Assembly: GCF_018691265.1 (NCBI RefSeq)
Contig: NW_024881300.1
Coordinates: 7,030,546-7,094,545 of the forward strand
Direction: 5' to 3'
Length of the DNA stretch: 64,000 nucleotides
From: Tyto alba
Lineage: Eukaryota > Chordata > Aves > Strigiformes > Tytonidae
Numbering within the stretch: position 1 is the stretch's first letter; each line of letters begins with the position of its first letter. The translations under genes and the position numbers were made by a program. Under the pieces are notes generated by a model, which saw only the letters and a program-made list of their open reading frames with translations, was not told the DNA's origin and made no database searches. Positions 14,126 to 27,300 of the stretch are shown here, piece after piece.

Positions 14126-15056
14126 GTTCAAGTTTTAGTTTTTAGGTTAGCTGCCTTTCATATTAATCAGCTTTATTTTTTTCAGGGCTGCCTTTTCTGT
14201 GTAAGAGCAGTGGGTGAATGCCATGTTTAATAACCCCTTACACCAACTAATTCCTTTTTCCAGCAACTGTGTGGTTTCCAAAAAAATTAAATTTGTATAA
14301 TTGGAAGGAGAAATGTGGAAATGAATGTTGTTTGTCTTTAAAGTGCTAGAGAAGCTTATGTTTCAAGGAGTCACGTAGCCCTTTCAGGACCATTTACTGT
14401 TCCTCAAATTCCTTTCTATTTATATTTCCAAGTCCTATAAGTACAGTAGGATTTAAGGTCAGCACAAGATACTTTTTCACTTGATCAGCTCAGATGCTAA
14501 TCGTCACGATGAAGTATAGCATGCTAAGGAGAGTGAGATATTTCACATGCAAATCCCGATTTTCTGAGTGTGATGTCAGGAATTACTAGCAAAGATTTTC
14601 ATCAGGTCAGTGTCGAAACCTTGTTTCCTTGTTCACTTTTCATGACTGATAAACAACCATGCCATCTCTCTCTAGCATCAATCCAACTACCTAGAAACCG
14701 ATCACTAAATTCTCTGCTTTGCAGACAGATGATTTCATTTTCCTTTCAGAAAAAATTTGAGAAGTATCAGTGACTTGTACAATAGAGGCCAAGCATGAAA
14801 AACTTGTCAGTCAAGAGAACGTCACCCCATAAATGTCCCCAACAGCTCTTTCCTCTTTTCTGATTTGAAAGGAGAGTAGTTTTAATTAATTTATTGGTCT
14901 GCATCTGTTTAACAGGCATATGTGTGATGGGTTTCTGAACACACCTGGTCTATTTTTTAATGTAACCTCCAAAAAGATTTTGATCTTATTTTTAGCTTTA
15001 ACCTTATAAAAATGTAACAGCACAAGGAATTCTTACAGTGACTAAACTCCTTTTTC

Positions 15057-15088
<32 letters not shown>

Positions 15089-16189
15089 AATCCCAGTTTC
15101 AAAGGAATTTAGCTATGACCTGGATTTTAATTTTCTTGGGGATTTTACTAATGCTTGAGGGGGAAAATCTGGTGCATTTTCAGCATATTAAATACCTGTT
15201 TGTGTCAAAGTAGTCATTACATTTCTAATTCTTTTGATTACAGTACAGTGATACAGCAAGGGGTATGTCTGGATATTTGTCATCTTTAGCTATGCTATCA
15301 TTAGAATATGATTTCTTTATTTTCATTATTGGGGCATGCTACAGTAAATGCACCTAAATATTGCTCAATTTTGAAACCAGTTAATTATCCTGTCATTGGT
15401 GCAACATTATTCAATTTTGCATTAAAATTGTTTTCCTGGAGACCTGAGCTCAATGCAAATAAACTGTTCATTTTTGGCAACCAGGAAGAAATGGAGTCCT
15501 TGTAAAAATCAGACTTTGGAGTGAGGAAGTTGGCGATTTTTTTCATTAGTTTCATAGGGCTCATTGTTCCTATTCTGGAAACTTTATAGCTGCAATCACC
15601 TACGGCTAGAATCTGATTTTTACTGAGGTGCTATAATAATTATACTAAGTACTTTCTGTTTGTCACTGACAAACAGCAATCCTTGATTGTCACTTAAGGA
15701 AAATAGAAACTTTTATATTGTGGGTTACTTTCCAAAACTTCATGGTTTGAGTTCTCAGGAATAAGTGCAAGCTTTTAATTAAATAAAACCAAACCAAACA
15801 AAAAAAAACCTACCCTAGGTTTTGCATACAACCAGGAAATCTCACTCTTGAAGATATTCACAGAGATGCTCAGGGCAGTGGGGAGGAATATATGAAAAAG
15901 AACAAGAACTTTCAGAAACTTTGAGATCCTTAAATAAAATATTTTGCTAAGAAACTTAAATATGACTTACTGAGAACTGAAGGTTGACAAGTTTAACTAA
16001 ATACTGTAATAACAAAACAAACAAACAAAAACCTTTCAGTTCAATTGTGGATCAGCAGTTAATACTCTGAAATCCACAAGCTACGGCTATCTGTGCTGTT
16101 ATAATCCAAAAGAAGAACTCTACATTTTGTGTTTTTCAAAGGAAGATCTTAATCACCTCTTTGTAAGCCACCAAACCCCTTATTAAAAG
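14126..16189. other. Gene desert: no gene seen; poly-T tract
   Basis: AT-rich sequence with a T26 tract at 15057-15082 and AAAC-type low complexity at 15783-15810 and 16012-16034. Open frames are at most 67 codons. No gene or recognisable transposon. Confidence 0.65.
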
Positions 16190-16345
16190 TCTGGGCCCAA
16201 TCCTCCCTTGAAAGAGTGGCCCCAGCGCACTATGGTCTTTGATCCTAAATTGAGAACAACTCCTACTGGAGGTAATGGTATGTGATTAAGGCCTGCAGAA
16301 CTTGGGCCACTGACATCAGTGAGACTGGCTGCTGCCCAGAGTAAA
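16190..16345. repeat. Ancient amniote interspersed repeat (family unassigned)
   Basis: GGGCCCAATCCTCCC at the left, a CTGCAGAACTTGGGCC motif and GACATCAGTGAGACT at the right resemble a widespread old repeat of reptile and bird genomes, whose copies carry 'gacttcaatgggac' and 'ggcccaatcctgc' words. It is strongly diverged; the element class could not be decided by eye. Confidence 0.4.
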
Positions 16346-19300
16346 GAGCAATTTCATAAGATTAAGGACCATTGCTACGTTTGGTATCTGAATTCTTAGT
16401 AACTCTTCCTCGTTATTTACTCAGCTTAAATAAGATGAACAGTACTACCTTGTTGTCAATATCAACATTACTTAGTGGAAACTAGAGTGAAAATGACTGC
16501 AGTGATTTTTTTATTAAAACTTATATTTATAGCATAAATACTATGTAATGTAAAAACTTAATGATACAGTTGCTAGTCTTGCTCTTTGATATCATATTTT
16601 TAAAATAAGTTACTGACAACCTGAATGATTAAACTCAATTTTCTGTTAAAATTAACTCAGTTTTACATACATACATATTGGTTTTCTGTTGCACTAAATG
16701 TGTCCTAGTAAGTGCATTCAGCAAGGGGACCTAGAGAGCTGGGACCAGCTGCCTGCTCAGGCCTGGCACAGGGTGCTGCGTCTTCCAGTTGAGAGGGAAG
16801 GAAATAATGGAACATTCTCCCCCAATTTGTATGTGCAAATAAGGGCATATATAGTATAACATTTACAGCTGGCCTGTTCAGTAAACTTCTACAATTAAAC
16901 CAGACTAAAAGTTTCTCTGCTAAATGGATTAGGATTTTCTCCATCCTTAGGGACTGGGGAGATCCCTCAGTTGAGCTATATGTTCTCTCTGTAATAATAT
17001 AGGTAGAAGTACTACCCACAAGTTTAGGGATGGTAATTTTTCTGAGGTGGAGAGGATGTCTGAACTGGATTGGTTTACTTCTCTGTAAATTCAGGTTACC
17101 TGCAAAAGTAAGCATTGTGACAGCTGTGATACTGAGGTACCAGAAACATAATTTGGGGATTTAAAAAAACAAACAAACAAACAAACAAAAAAAGACAGCA
17201 GACATTTAACTTGCTCTACCTGAACTTTGTAAAAGTCTTTCAGTGGTACATCACTAATTTCAGGTTTTTGTGTTTGGCACAAATAGGAAATATTGGAAGA
17301 ACCTGGAGCTTAACAGCTTCGTTCTTTCCTTTGCGAGGAAATAGAATTAGAACCTGCATGTGCTTGGCTTATACTTCATAATACATTTTATTATTAGAAT
17401 TATAAATTAGGCCCCTGGGCACCAAAATACAGCTTAACTAAAAACATGACTAACCAAGGTAAATTGATGCCTGCTCTAAAATATTTTACCATCACAGAAT
17501 ACCAGAGGCTGCCTCTTGCTCTGAGCCCTCCACTCTTAAGTGGGTATATTGGCACCACTATTATACTGCTGTAACTAGTCTAGGACTTGAACCTGAGCCA
17601 CACTCTTGGTTTCCATCCATTCATCACAACTGGAGAGTCTTGTAGGTTTTTGGCCGGCTTTCACCTTCTACAGGTGGTGGAAGGCCAGCTGCAAGTGTGT
17701 TTATTCTCATTAGCTGCTCAATAAGCCCTGAGCTTTTCAGTGTTAGTGATGGAAGAGGAGGTGATCTTTTGTGTGTGGCGTGTGTGTGTGTGTGTCATCG
17801 CCCATCCTTGCATGCTGGCATTGAGCAGTGTCATGATTCAGTGCAGGACTCAGTCTTGCTTAGCATTTTCCATAGATTCAGCAGTCAGAAAAGCTGTGAG
17901 TGTGATACAGTCCTGTTTCCTTGATATTATTCAGTTATCCAAATCTGTAAAAACGGGGGTAGCAACACTACCCCACCAACTTGTGCTTGATGACTATAAT
18001 CATGAACGTTTCTGAGGAGAGACAGTCATTTGAATCAAATTGGTTGCCTTCTTTGTAACTTCAGTTTATCTTGAGAAAATACTGTCAGAATAATATATGC
18101 TTCCTTTATTACGAAGAAGTTCTACTCTTGATCGATAGGACTTACATTTCATTTGTCAGGTTAATGAATTATTAGTCTTCCAGGTTTTTTTAGTACATTT
18201 CAGTCTCTTTTTATGCAACAGACAGCTGTGACAAGACTGAGGTGGAAAAGTAGCCTAAACCCTGGTGCTAAATAATAGGGACAGGTACTGTTACATCTCA
18301 CTGGGTGCTTCTTATATAACTAAGGTGGAAGTACTTTGGCTAATGCCAACTACTGTAGCCAGAAGCGATGCTGGGAGAGTGCCCTAGTGCTTGGGCTTGA
18401 CAGTTTGAGACAGGGATTAGACCTGGGAACTCACTGTAGCCCTGATGGAAGGGTCCAGAGTTGGGACTCTTATCCTTTGCTAGCTGAAATATTTTGACTA
18501 TATAGCAAAGAACCTTATGGACCTGTGTTTTGAGAAGGTCAGCTAATGGGGCTTTGAAACCACAGTACGGGATTGGTCTCCCTGCATGTCAGGATTGTTG
18601 CTGCAGACCAAGCCACACAGCTCTGGAGCTCCAAAGAAACGGAAGTTCACAGGGGACATGATTTGGCTTTCCAAGGTGGGCTGCTATTCCCCCTTGTGTG
18701 CAGCAAGTTGTATGTAACTAGAGAATAAAATCATCAGAAAATGCAACTGAATTTTTCTGCCTACCAGTGACAACATTAAGTGCTTTGCATTATCCCCTCA
18801 GGATTTTATCAAGCAAGTAAATTTTTTTGGTGTTTTTTGGTGAATTTGCTTTTACTTTGGGTGCATATGAGGAAAATGAAGATTTCACATTCAGTAAGTT
18901 GGGTATGTTCCATAAACATTAACTATGCATGTTAAAGCTGTCCTAGGGCAATCCTGATGTGCACTCAGTAGTGTTTTCATCTTTTCTATAAATATTTGTA
19001 GTTGATCATGCATTACAATAGAGCATTCCTCTCTTTTGACTTTGACCTTTTTTTTTTTTAGCTTGTTCATCTGATTTGCACGGAAGGGGGAAGAAGTTTT
19101 TATGGAAAAGACAAACTGCAGACTCAACTCTGTGTGTGGGTATATGTGTGTATGTTAGTAAAGTCTGCTGAAAAGCTATTTAAAGATTTTAGTGAGAAGG
19201 CATTGTCTCCATTTTTATGGAGCTAATGAAATATTTGGGGTTTTGTTTATCTACATAAAAAGTTCTTTGGAAAAAAAATATAATTGGGAATGACAAGTAA

Positions 19301-20299
19301 ACATTAGAAGTAAAAAGTTAAGTTCTATTACTGCATTTTAAATGTCATTCTTCATCTTTCATTTCCTCTATGAACACTTCCTCCAATTTTTGTATGCTAC
19401 TATATTTCAAAACTTTTTGACCAATAAATGGAAGTCTTCTGATGTCATTCATGCTTTAAATACTTTGCTGCTTTTGCTATCCAAAAATGCCAACAGTTTT
19501 AGGAGTGTGTTTCTGAGTGCCTTAGACTTTTGGAATAGCCAGAAAAAATTTGTGAATCACAGAAAAAGATCAGCCAGTCTCAGTGAAACCGAAACTTGTT
19601 TGTAGAATTGAGGATTAATATTTTCAAATTCCTTCTAGTATATGACTTTATACCATAATATTATTTCTGGTTTTGTTCAAGTATTTCCTAAGCCAGCAGC
19701 TGGAGCACCCTAAACTAGGAAGTTCCAAAACTGGGCAGGCATTCTGGCAACATACTGTTGCTAGATCCTAAGTAGAATACTCCTATTTGTTGACTAGTAA
19801 AACAGTAGAAGTTCTTCAGTTAAAAAAAATATATATATATATTTTTCAATTAGTGGCAGTTCTACTTAAAAGGTAAAATGATATGACATTTGCATAGGTT
19901 CTTTTAATGATCCTAACTTCGTGACCGCTTTGCAAAATAACTTAAATGTGACATAAAAAATACAATAAAATTTCCCTGGCTTCTACCCTCTGTACATTTA
20001 TGGCAATTTTGTATCTGGATTCAGATCTCTAATCATTTAAACTGAGCTAAGCTCTAGAAAGCTAATCTCTCTGTATTTTTAAAGTAAATACTATTGCATT
20101 TATTATGTGAAGAGTCTGTACATTTCAAACAACTATTTTAGAAATAAGCATAGGAAAGCTTTAGTTCTGTATGGAGAATGCACTGCTGTAGTTTTTTTTA
20201 AAGGAATAATTGAAAATTACTGTTCTAGTATCACTGTCTTTTCATTTGTCTTTCATCACTATGCCTTTCAATACCATTCATCTATGGACTAATGCAATG
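16346..20299. other. Gene desert: no gene seen; microsatellites
   Basis: Holds an (AAAC)n run at 17163-17194, a (GT)8 run at 17780-17795, a T-rich tract near 19049, and an (AT)n run at 19829-19843. A 136-codon minus-strand open frame at 16705-17115 is unrecognised and probably chance. Segments near 17490-17620 and 18360-18480 look like diverged repeats but could not be assigned. Confidence 0.6.
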
Positions 20300-20496
20300 C
20301 CCGCTGAAGTCAATAGAAGTCATTCAGTTGACATCAATGAACAATGAATCAGGCCCTTTAAAAAGAAGAAGAAACTAGAGTTTACAAGGGTTAAACAGAG
20401 CGCTGAGGAAAACCACTCTGAGGCAGGAATTGTGACTGCTGTGTCCGTACAGCACCTGGCATTTCACTGCCATATAGAATAGCAACAAAATAAACT
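20300..20496. repeat. Ancient amniote interspersed repeat, two blocks
   Basis: The block at 20300-20360 (GAAGTCAATAGAAGTCATT ... GACATCAATGAAC ... ATCAGGCCC) and the block at 20430-20496 (TGTGTCCGTACAGCACCTGG ... ATAGCAACAAAATAAACT) both resemble the tail end of an old amniote repeat, whose copies read 'tgtacagcacctagcacaatgggg...aataaataa'. It lies about 320 bases before a candidate enhancer block. Confidence 0.45.
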
Positions 20497-20814
20497 GATC
20501 GTCAGTCTCCACTGGTGGCTCTGATAAGGGAAGGCAGTTTTGCCAGTCAACATCTGAATTGGTTATCTACACAAAGGCTTAGTATGTATCAATAATTGTA
20601 ATACACAGTAAAAAATCTGTTCACGTAGGTGTCACTGATGCAGATGTTGAAAATCTTTTATGTTATTTGCTTCTGCCCTGTCTTTTCAATGAACTCATAC
20701 TTTATCAGTTTGTCTTTGTTCTGATTAAGTTGTAATCACTCAAAAGCAGATTCTGAAGCTCCCCCTCCTTCCTTCAGAGACTGTGTTTGTTTTATACCCA
20801 AATGTGACATTGCA

Positions 20815-21125
20815 CACTAGTGCAATCGAAAAAGGCTGCAATGATCAATTGAGGGCCCAATCAAAGCCTAACAGATAGGCAGCCATTCATCGCCGTTTGA
20901 TATAAAAGGTGTTTTATTTCTCATCACTTTTTTGTCACTGAAAGAATGCTTCCTACGTGCAGATTAATTAAAGTGTAAACATTAAATATTGATTGATGCA
21001 TTATCAGCATGGAGCAGTTGCCTCCACTCAGATTGATTCCTGCAGTGATTTATTGTCATATTTGTGGAGTCATTTCACTCGATAACAAAGAGAAATAGCC
21101 GGCTCCCTCTACCTTTCAGGCTCGC
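20815..21125. promoter_or_regulatory. Strong candidate conserved enhancer with TATA-like word
   Basis: About 300 bases of complex, non-repetitive sequence. It contains ATCAAAG (20860-20866, TCF/LEF), TATAAAAG (20901-20908, TATA-like), TAATTA (20965-20970), GTAAACATTAAATATTGATT (FOX/homeodomain/PBX-like), TGATTTATTGTC (HOX/PBX-like) and CGATAACAAAG. The spacing of many developmental words without decay is what deeply conserved elements around SALL-type genes look like. No open frame of note crosses it. Confidence 0.5.
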
Positions 21126-24080
21126 TTTCTGGCTCTCACACTGCACCTCCTCATCCTCAGTGACTCCCATTCTTTACCTACTGGAACTAGCATGGCCTCA
21201 CTATGTTTTCAGGAGAAAAGTTTAGGGGTTTTTATTTTGGTGTTTGCATAGTGAGTTTATAGTTCAGTAGGAAGCTCACAGACCTGTGCTCTCAAATGGA
21301 ACATCTCTGGTTAATGCTTTCACTCCCTGTCCCACACAGCTGCTTTCCCTGACCCTGCTCAGGCACAACCTGGCAAACACAGGTTCAAATCGTTCAAACT
21401 AATTCACTGCCAACTTGCCAGAATGGTGAACTTTCAGCAGAGTAACATGGTTTAGATCATTTTTATGGCTAAATTACCCAATTAGTTATTTGGAGTGGGA
21501 TCACAGCCACACAATAGCATATCAATTTAAAGAGTTTCAGGTTTTTATTCTTATTTTTGGATAAATGCATAGAAGAGACATTAGTTCAAGTCTTGTGGAG
21601 TATTTAAAGCAAAGCAAAATTTTGTGGGATATTATTAAACTTCTGCATTAGAAAATCCTTTTTGAAACTTTATTCAATATCTGTAGCTTTTTGTTTGGAT
21701 TCAAACAAGATAGTAATCCAAACACCTTCACTCTGCTCCCTGAAAGTCTTTAACATTTTTATTCTGTGTTCATTTGCATCAGCGATGGCTATTACGCAGC
21801 ACCATGCGTTGTCAGATCCACTGCACGCAGCTGTCTGTGCCAAAAGGAGCTGTAGCCCCGATGTCATGTATTTGTTCAGGACTGCTATATTCTCTCCTTC
21901 TCTGTTTTCATTGGGAGGGTGGTCATTCAGTATGTTTGCAGCCAGAAACTGCCTGTGCTGGCTGAATGTACCCTCAGTGACACAGTCAGTTACAAAAGAA
22001 AATTATTTGTGAAATTGCTTTTTTCTGCAGTAACAAAACTTAATCTCTTACATACATGGCTTTCATTTAACAATCAAAGAATTAGATTACTCAAAATCTG
22101 CTGAAATCAAATGTATGGGTAAGACCACAAAAATACGTAATGGGCAACTGGTGATCTTGATTCAGTCAGCCAATGAAACATTAACTTTTGGTCACAGTAT
22201 CAACAAATGCTAAACTTGTGAATTTATTGCAGCAGATAATTTCACTTCTAGACCTACAGAAAGTCATAGGAATGATTTCCTACATAAGCAGCAGCCGTGC
22301 TAAACTAGCTTTCTAAGAACTGTATGCTATGGTTTCTCTAAAAGGCTGTCGCAGAAACTGTACAAGACTTCATTAAGATAGGTATTCACTTGTATTGCTG
22401 CAATTCCTGACCATCCTTGCCACCCTCAGGTAATTGCTCAACAGCACTTTATTTAGGATGTTTTGATACTCTACAGATGTACCCAAACCTGGGAGAAAAT
22501 ACTGCTATTCTAGGTCCTTCCTCCCCATGCATTTTCTACCAGATGCTCTTCCTGTTCTCCTTCTTCTCTGTTATCCATTCCTAGGCAGAATTCTCCCTTT
22601 TTGCATCAGCTTACTGATATCTGGGCAGCCACACTTGAATGTGGCACTCCTAAAATTAAAAAGCAAACAAACCAACCCTAAGGTATTGCAACAGTGTACT
22701 CATCTGGATTCCTTCGAAATACTGCTCTCACAGGATCACTTTTCCCCTTCTCTTTGTTTGCTGTTGCCCTTCCTACTCACTGAACAACACCACTGTCACT
22801 TTTTGTTAGACTGTCAGCGTTATTGAAATTGTCAGCTTCGCCGGTCAAGGACCTTGCTTTCCTGTTTGTCTTTAAACAGCTGTGCAAACCAGCATGGCTG
22901 TGTAGCCACCGCCGCTACAAATGTAGTGCTGTAAGACCTCATACTTGCAAGACTGCTGGAAACAAACTCTGGTTTCACACTGTTTTTTGTAGAATACATT
23001 TACGTTTTTATAAATCCTTTTATTCAATTATTCGAATACATTTTCTGTAGAAAAACAGGAATGTTCTTAAATATCTCTAGTTGGTTTTAGATGAAAACAT
23101 ATATCATCTATGATATATAAAAGAAACTATGATAAATTTATTTTCATGCTTTTCATACGATAGATAAAGACTTCCTAACAAGTAGTATTCAGTCTGAATT
23201 GCATTGTTGTTTTTTTGATAGGGCCACACAAGAACATATTAAGAGAGATCTCAGTTGCAAAGGATCTGTTACGGAGAACAAATGTGGACCTGAGAAGCAT
23301 GCACAGAAATGTTCCCTCTGGGTGACATTAGAACATCTTTGAAAACAGTTGGAAAGCTTCTAGTGACTTTAATGGGCCCAGGCTTTCCTCCTTGTACCCA
23401 GTGGAAGATACATAGAAATGCTTATGCACATCTTGTAACTTGCCATATAACCATCAACGGTTCCCCGAAGGAAGAGGCACAGGGAAGACGTTGGCTTCCA
23501 AAGAATTAAGGGCCGTGCCTCTGTTATGGTTTATCCTGATGTAAGTTAGCCAGAAGGGCTTGGTAACTGCAGGTAACTTTTCAGCTGCTTGTCTTGACAC
23601 TTGCTTTAGACCTTTTTCAGTCAGGTATCTATCTGAGCTTGGTGTAACTTGTTGGGTTTCTACTTAGAAGAAGCAGTGCATGTCAGTGCACAGTAAGTTT
23701 GTATGCTTAATTTATTTCTCTCTTAGCCTCCACAAATGTTCCTAGCTGACTGTGGTGGGCAAATAAGTAGAATGAACACATATTAGGAATATGTGGGGAA
23801 ACCATGGAACAGAAAATATAAAACAGATCTTTTTCATAGGCTGTAAAATTATTTTGTAAAAGCAGTGTATGATTTAATACCATGTCTCAAATTTTGTCCT
23901 CCAGGGTCAGACTCTGAAAGAAATAAGGTATTAGTGAATTAAACTTTTTCCTCAGTGTGCCTCAGTTCAATTCACTGTTAAATAGCTGTTGTATAAAAGC
24001 CGTACAATAGTTAAGAATGAGAAATTTTTTTTTTAAGTGTTTCAAATAAGATGAAAACTTGCTTTTTTCCTTATATGCTT
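21126..24080. other. Gene desert: no gene seen
   Basis: Mixed composition with several open frames of 60-116 codons on both strands (for example 21662-22012), none recognised and none supported by context. A short AAAACAAAC-type patch lies near 22660. Confidence 0.6.
23950..24003 (+). repeat. Possible MIR-like fragment
   Basis: CCTCAGTGTGCCTCAGTTCA and the following ACTGTTAAATAGC resemble the MIR central box with its downstream 'TGTAAAATGG' segment. The match is short. Confidence 0.3.
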
Positions 24081-24125
24081 TCACAGAATCATAGGATAGT
24101 TCAGGTTGGAAAGATACATGTCTTA
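24081..24125 (-). mobile_element. CR1 LINE 3'-terminal fragment
   Basis: TCACAGAATCATAGGATAG followed by TTCAGGTTGGAAAGA is the reverse complement of the CR1 3' end, including the terminal octamer-type repeat. Only about 45 bases remain, a severely 5'-truncated insertion in minus orientation. Confidence 0.8.
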
Positions 24126-24324
24126 GACTACTACTTTTGAATTTTGATCAGGGTTTTCTTTTACCATGGGCAATTAAATCTAACATGAAGGCATACAAAA
24201 AGAAGTTTGTTAACGATTTAGAAAGCTCAGTAGTGACCTAAATGCTGGAATTTTAGATATGTTTATATACATAGGAATTGTAAACCTCTACTAAGGAGCC
24301 AAACTCACAAGAAGTTCCCCTCTC

Positions 24325-24372
24325 AAAAAAGAAATAAAAATAAAAATAAAAAAAAAAAAAAAAAAAAAAAAA
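24325..24372. repeat. A-rich tract (AAAAAT units, then A24)
   Basis: Several AAATAAAAAT-type units run into 24 consecutive A ending at 24372. It sits 200 bases right of a CR1 tail but is not part of it. It may be an old poly-A or a simple repeat. Confidence 0.8.
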
Positions 24373-27300
24373 GAGGTTGTGATGATTAATACAATCTACA
24401 GAAGGCTGCAGCTTTTCCCAGTTTACTGAAGGGGCTACCTGATCTGCAGTAGGAGTTGGATATTATTTCAAACCACTCTGCTATTTTTCCATATAAAGTT
24501 ACAGTTGTATGACCTTTTAAACTGAATAGATTTAATGTAAAAATTTAGATTAACATATCAATGAAAATTACCCTACTGTATTCTTGTACCTCTATAGGAC
24601 CTGCCAGATGATTACTATTGCCCTAAATTAAAGTTCCCCTCCAAAATTGAAATTTCCCCTCCAAAAATTAGCTTACCATTTTTGCGGCAACAATTACATG
24701 CTGCATCAGAATGGTGTGTTATTTCCGGAAATTGTACATAATTTATTTTTAAGAGGTTGAAACATAGTTTTGAAGTTAAATTCATATCATCTTTGTAACT
24801 GCTCAGCTCATGTTATCTTACATTTCCTGAAATACCTTTGAAGTTAAACGCAAATTAGGAAAATAAATTACAACTTGTGGAGTGGCCAGTGTCTGATTAT
24901 ATGTAATATAATTAACTCCATCCTTCACATGATGTTTATCTTAATAATTATCCAATGTACTTTAGAATAGTTGAAATTATTTGTGATTCTTTTCTTGGGA
25001 GGAGCAGTTAGGTTTGTTCATAAGGTATATTTTTTTATAACTTTCTCCATCACCAGGACTGACCATTTAAAAAATCTGTTGTACTAACTAAAAAAATATT
25101 TAATGTTAATTATAAGCAGATACAACTGCTATTTCTCAAAATAGTCTTTTATGATCATCTTCTCTAATTCTTTTTTGCCTTCAGTACTCTGCCTTGACAA
25201 AAATTGATTGGATTTATTATTTGAATTTGAATGTTATTATTAGGACCATGAAATAGATTGATAAGGCACGTTTATGCTTTCTTTGCCTATTCTATAGTCT
25301 ACAAACATGAGATGGGATTTCAAATTAACAGAGTTCTATGAGGAGAAACCATTTCAGTCAAAAATAAGCTTTTTCATTTTTAGAATATAACTTGTATTAT
25401 GACAGAAATTAATATTTTTGTGACCTGTAATTAGCTGTGTCTCCTCATGCTATAAGTAAGATTTGGTAGCTATAGCTGGAGTCAACTGTATCTTGAGGTC
25501 TAGTTATCTGTAGCTGGTTTTTTATTTGTAGGTTTTGTATTTGCCAATGACACTGCAGAGTTCAGGGATGCAGACAATAAAGAGCACAAATAAAATCTGT
25601 GGCTGGTGTCTTCAGCCCTTTTCCATTTCAGTCCTGCAGTGGCATCAGAGTTTCCTCAAATTCTTCCTGTGCTTGGAAATCTCTGGGGTTAGTGCTTAAG
25701 ACCTTGATGCTGCTAGTAATTCCAGTCTGCACCATTAAAACTGCATTTTCTAACTGTCCCTTGGTAATTGTTGCAAGGACTTAGACAAGTAAGACTATCC
25801 AAAGGCATCACTAAGGTCAAACTGTGGTAGAAAGTGCTCTGATTTTATCCTGGAGATTGATGCTTGTATCACCTTTTTTTCGATTCAGCAGCTGGGGTTA
25901 TAAAATGTACTTGCAATTCCTGATAACATGTTAGATCAGACTACAAGTAGAGTAACACAGTATTTTATACACTCTGTAGTTTTACCTAATGCAACAATAA
26001 ATCAGTGAAGGCAGAGGTCTTTTGTAAATTTTAATGAAAATTCAACTGCTGAAAATATCCTTACTTCTGGCTGAAGTTCTAGAAATATGAATTCACTTCA
26101 GTTCTTTAAAAGTGTAAAAAATGTTTTAACTACAAACTTTCTGGGAAGTCAGTAAAGAAACAAGCAACAAAATAAGAGACACTGCATTCAGTATATTATA
26201 ATTACTCTGTCATTGTCTATAAGTAAACTGAGGGGAGGAGACCAGATGATAAAATGCACCTTGAGTTAACTGTAAAGAATTCCTTGTACTGAGCACAATC
26301 TTAAAAAAATCCCTATATGGGAATGAGACAAAAGTTGGGAGTATGGTCCCGTTGTACCATTTCATGGTAATAAAATAATGATATAGCTTAAAAATATTTA
26401 CCGCCTGATCAATAAACCACATTTTTATGCAGACCCAGAAGGTTTATTAGAGACCTTTTTTTGCCATAGATTATTATAACTACTGAAAAATATGCTTTTA
26501 TTTTCTTGCACTGAATTGTTGTGTTGCAAAATAGCAGTTATTTGTAAGAAAACTAATTCATATTTATTAAATGAGTGGCACAAGAGGGAGCTGGGGGTAT
26601 AGAAATAAAGAATATTAAAGAAGATTCCAATATGTTGCTGAACTTCTGCAGCATCTTTCTTGTAAGTTTTAAAGGAATGTTTCTGTAAAATTAGCATTAT
26701 TCTTTCCTAAAAGCTGCCAGCTTACAGGAAAGTGAAGATGCTTATTACAACACTGAATATTTGAACAGATTTAAGCAGAATTTACACTTGGGTTTTTGTC
26801 TAGAAGTCAAGCAGAAATACAGATTATTCAGTTCTTCACTTCCCCAAGGTGAATTTTTGCTTGGTTGCTTTTTTACAAATTGTCATGCACATATAGGTGG
26901 GTTTTTTTGTTTCTTTGTTTTTTTTTCACACATGAACTAAGAGATGCTATTCATAATTTCTTGTAGTTTGCTTGTTTTCCTGCTGTGTTTCATATATTTT
27001 TTCTCAAATTTCATCCATTTTGGAGTACATTGTCTGGTTAATGGGGGATTTGGTTGCATTTTGACTTTGATACTTTTGTGATACTTTCATGATTCAGAGC
27101 AGAACTAATAAAATCAAATTATAAATAAACAGAAATCAACTTAAATTAAACATCTTTAAAAGGCTTAAAAATTTATACTCCTTTTCATTTTTGTTTGTGT
27201 TGCATAGGAAAATATTTAAAATCTGATGGATTGATCTTATATGATTCTCCATGTATAGTTTCACTGGTTTTAGGGAGTTGTTTCCACATTGTATTGGTGT

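Noticed and set aside
17491..17620. Possible reversed SINE copy
   Set aside because: Only loose similarity to MIR-type boxes; not enough ordered landmarks to support a repeat call.
21375..21400. GGTTCAAATC, resembling a tRNA T-arm
   Set aside because: No acceptor stem, D-arm or anticodon loop can be placed around it.
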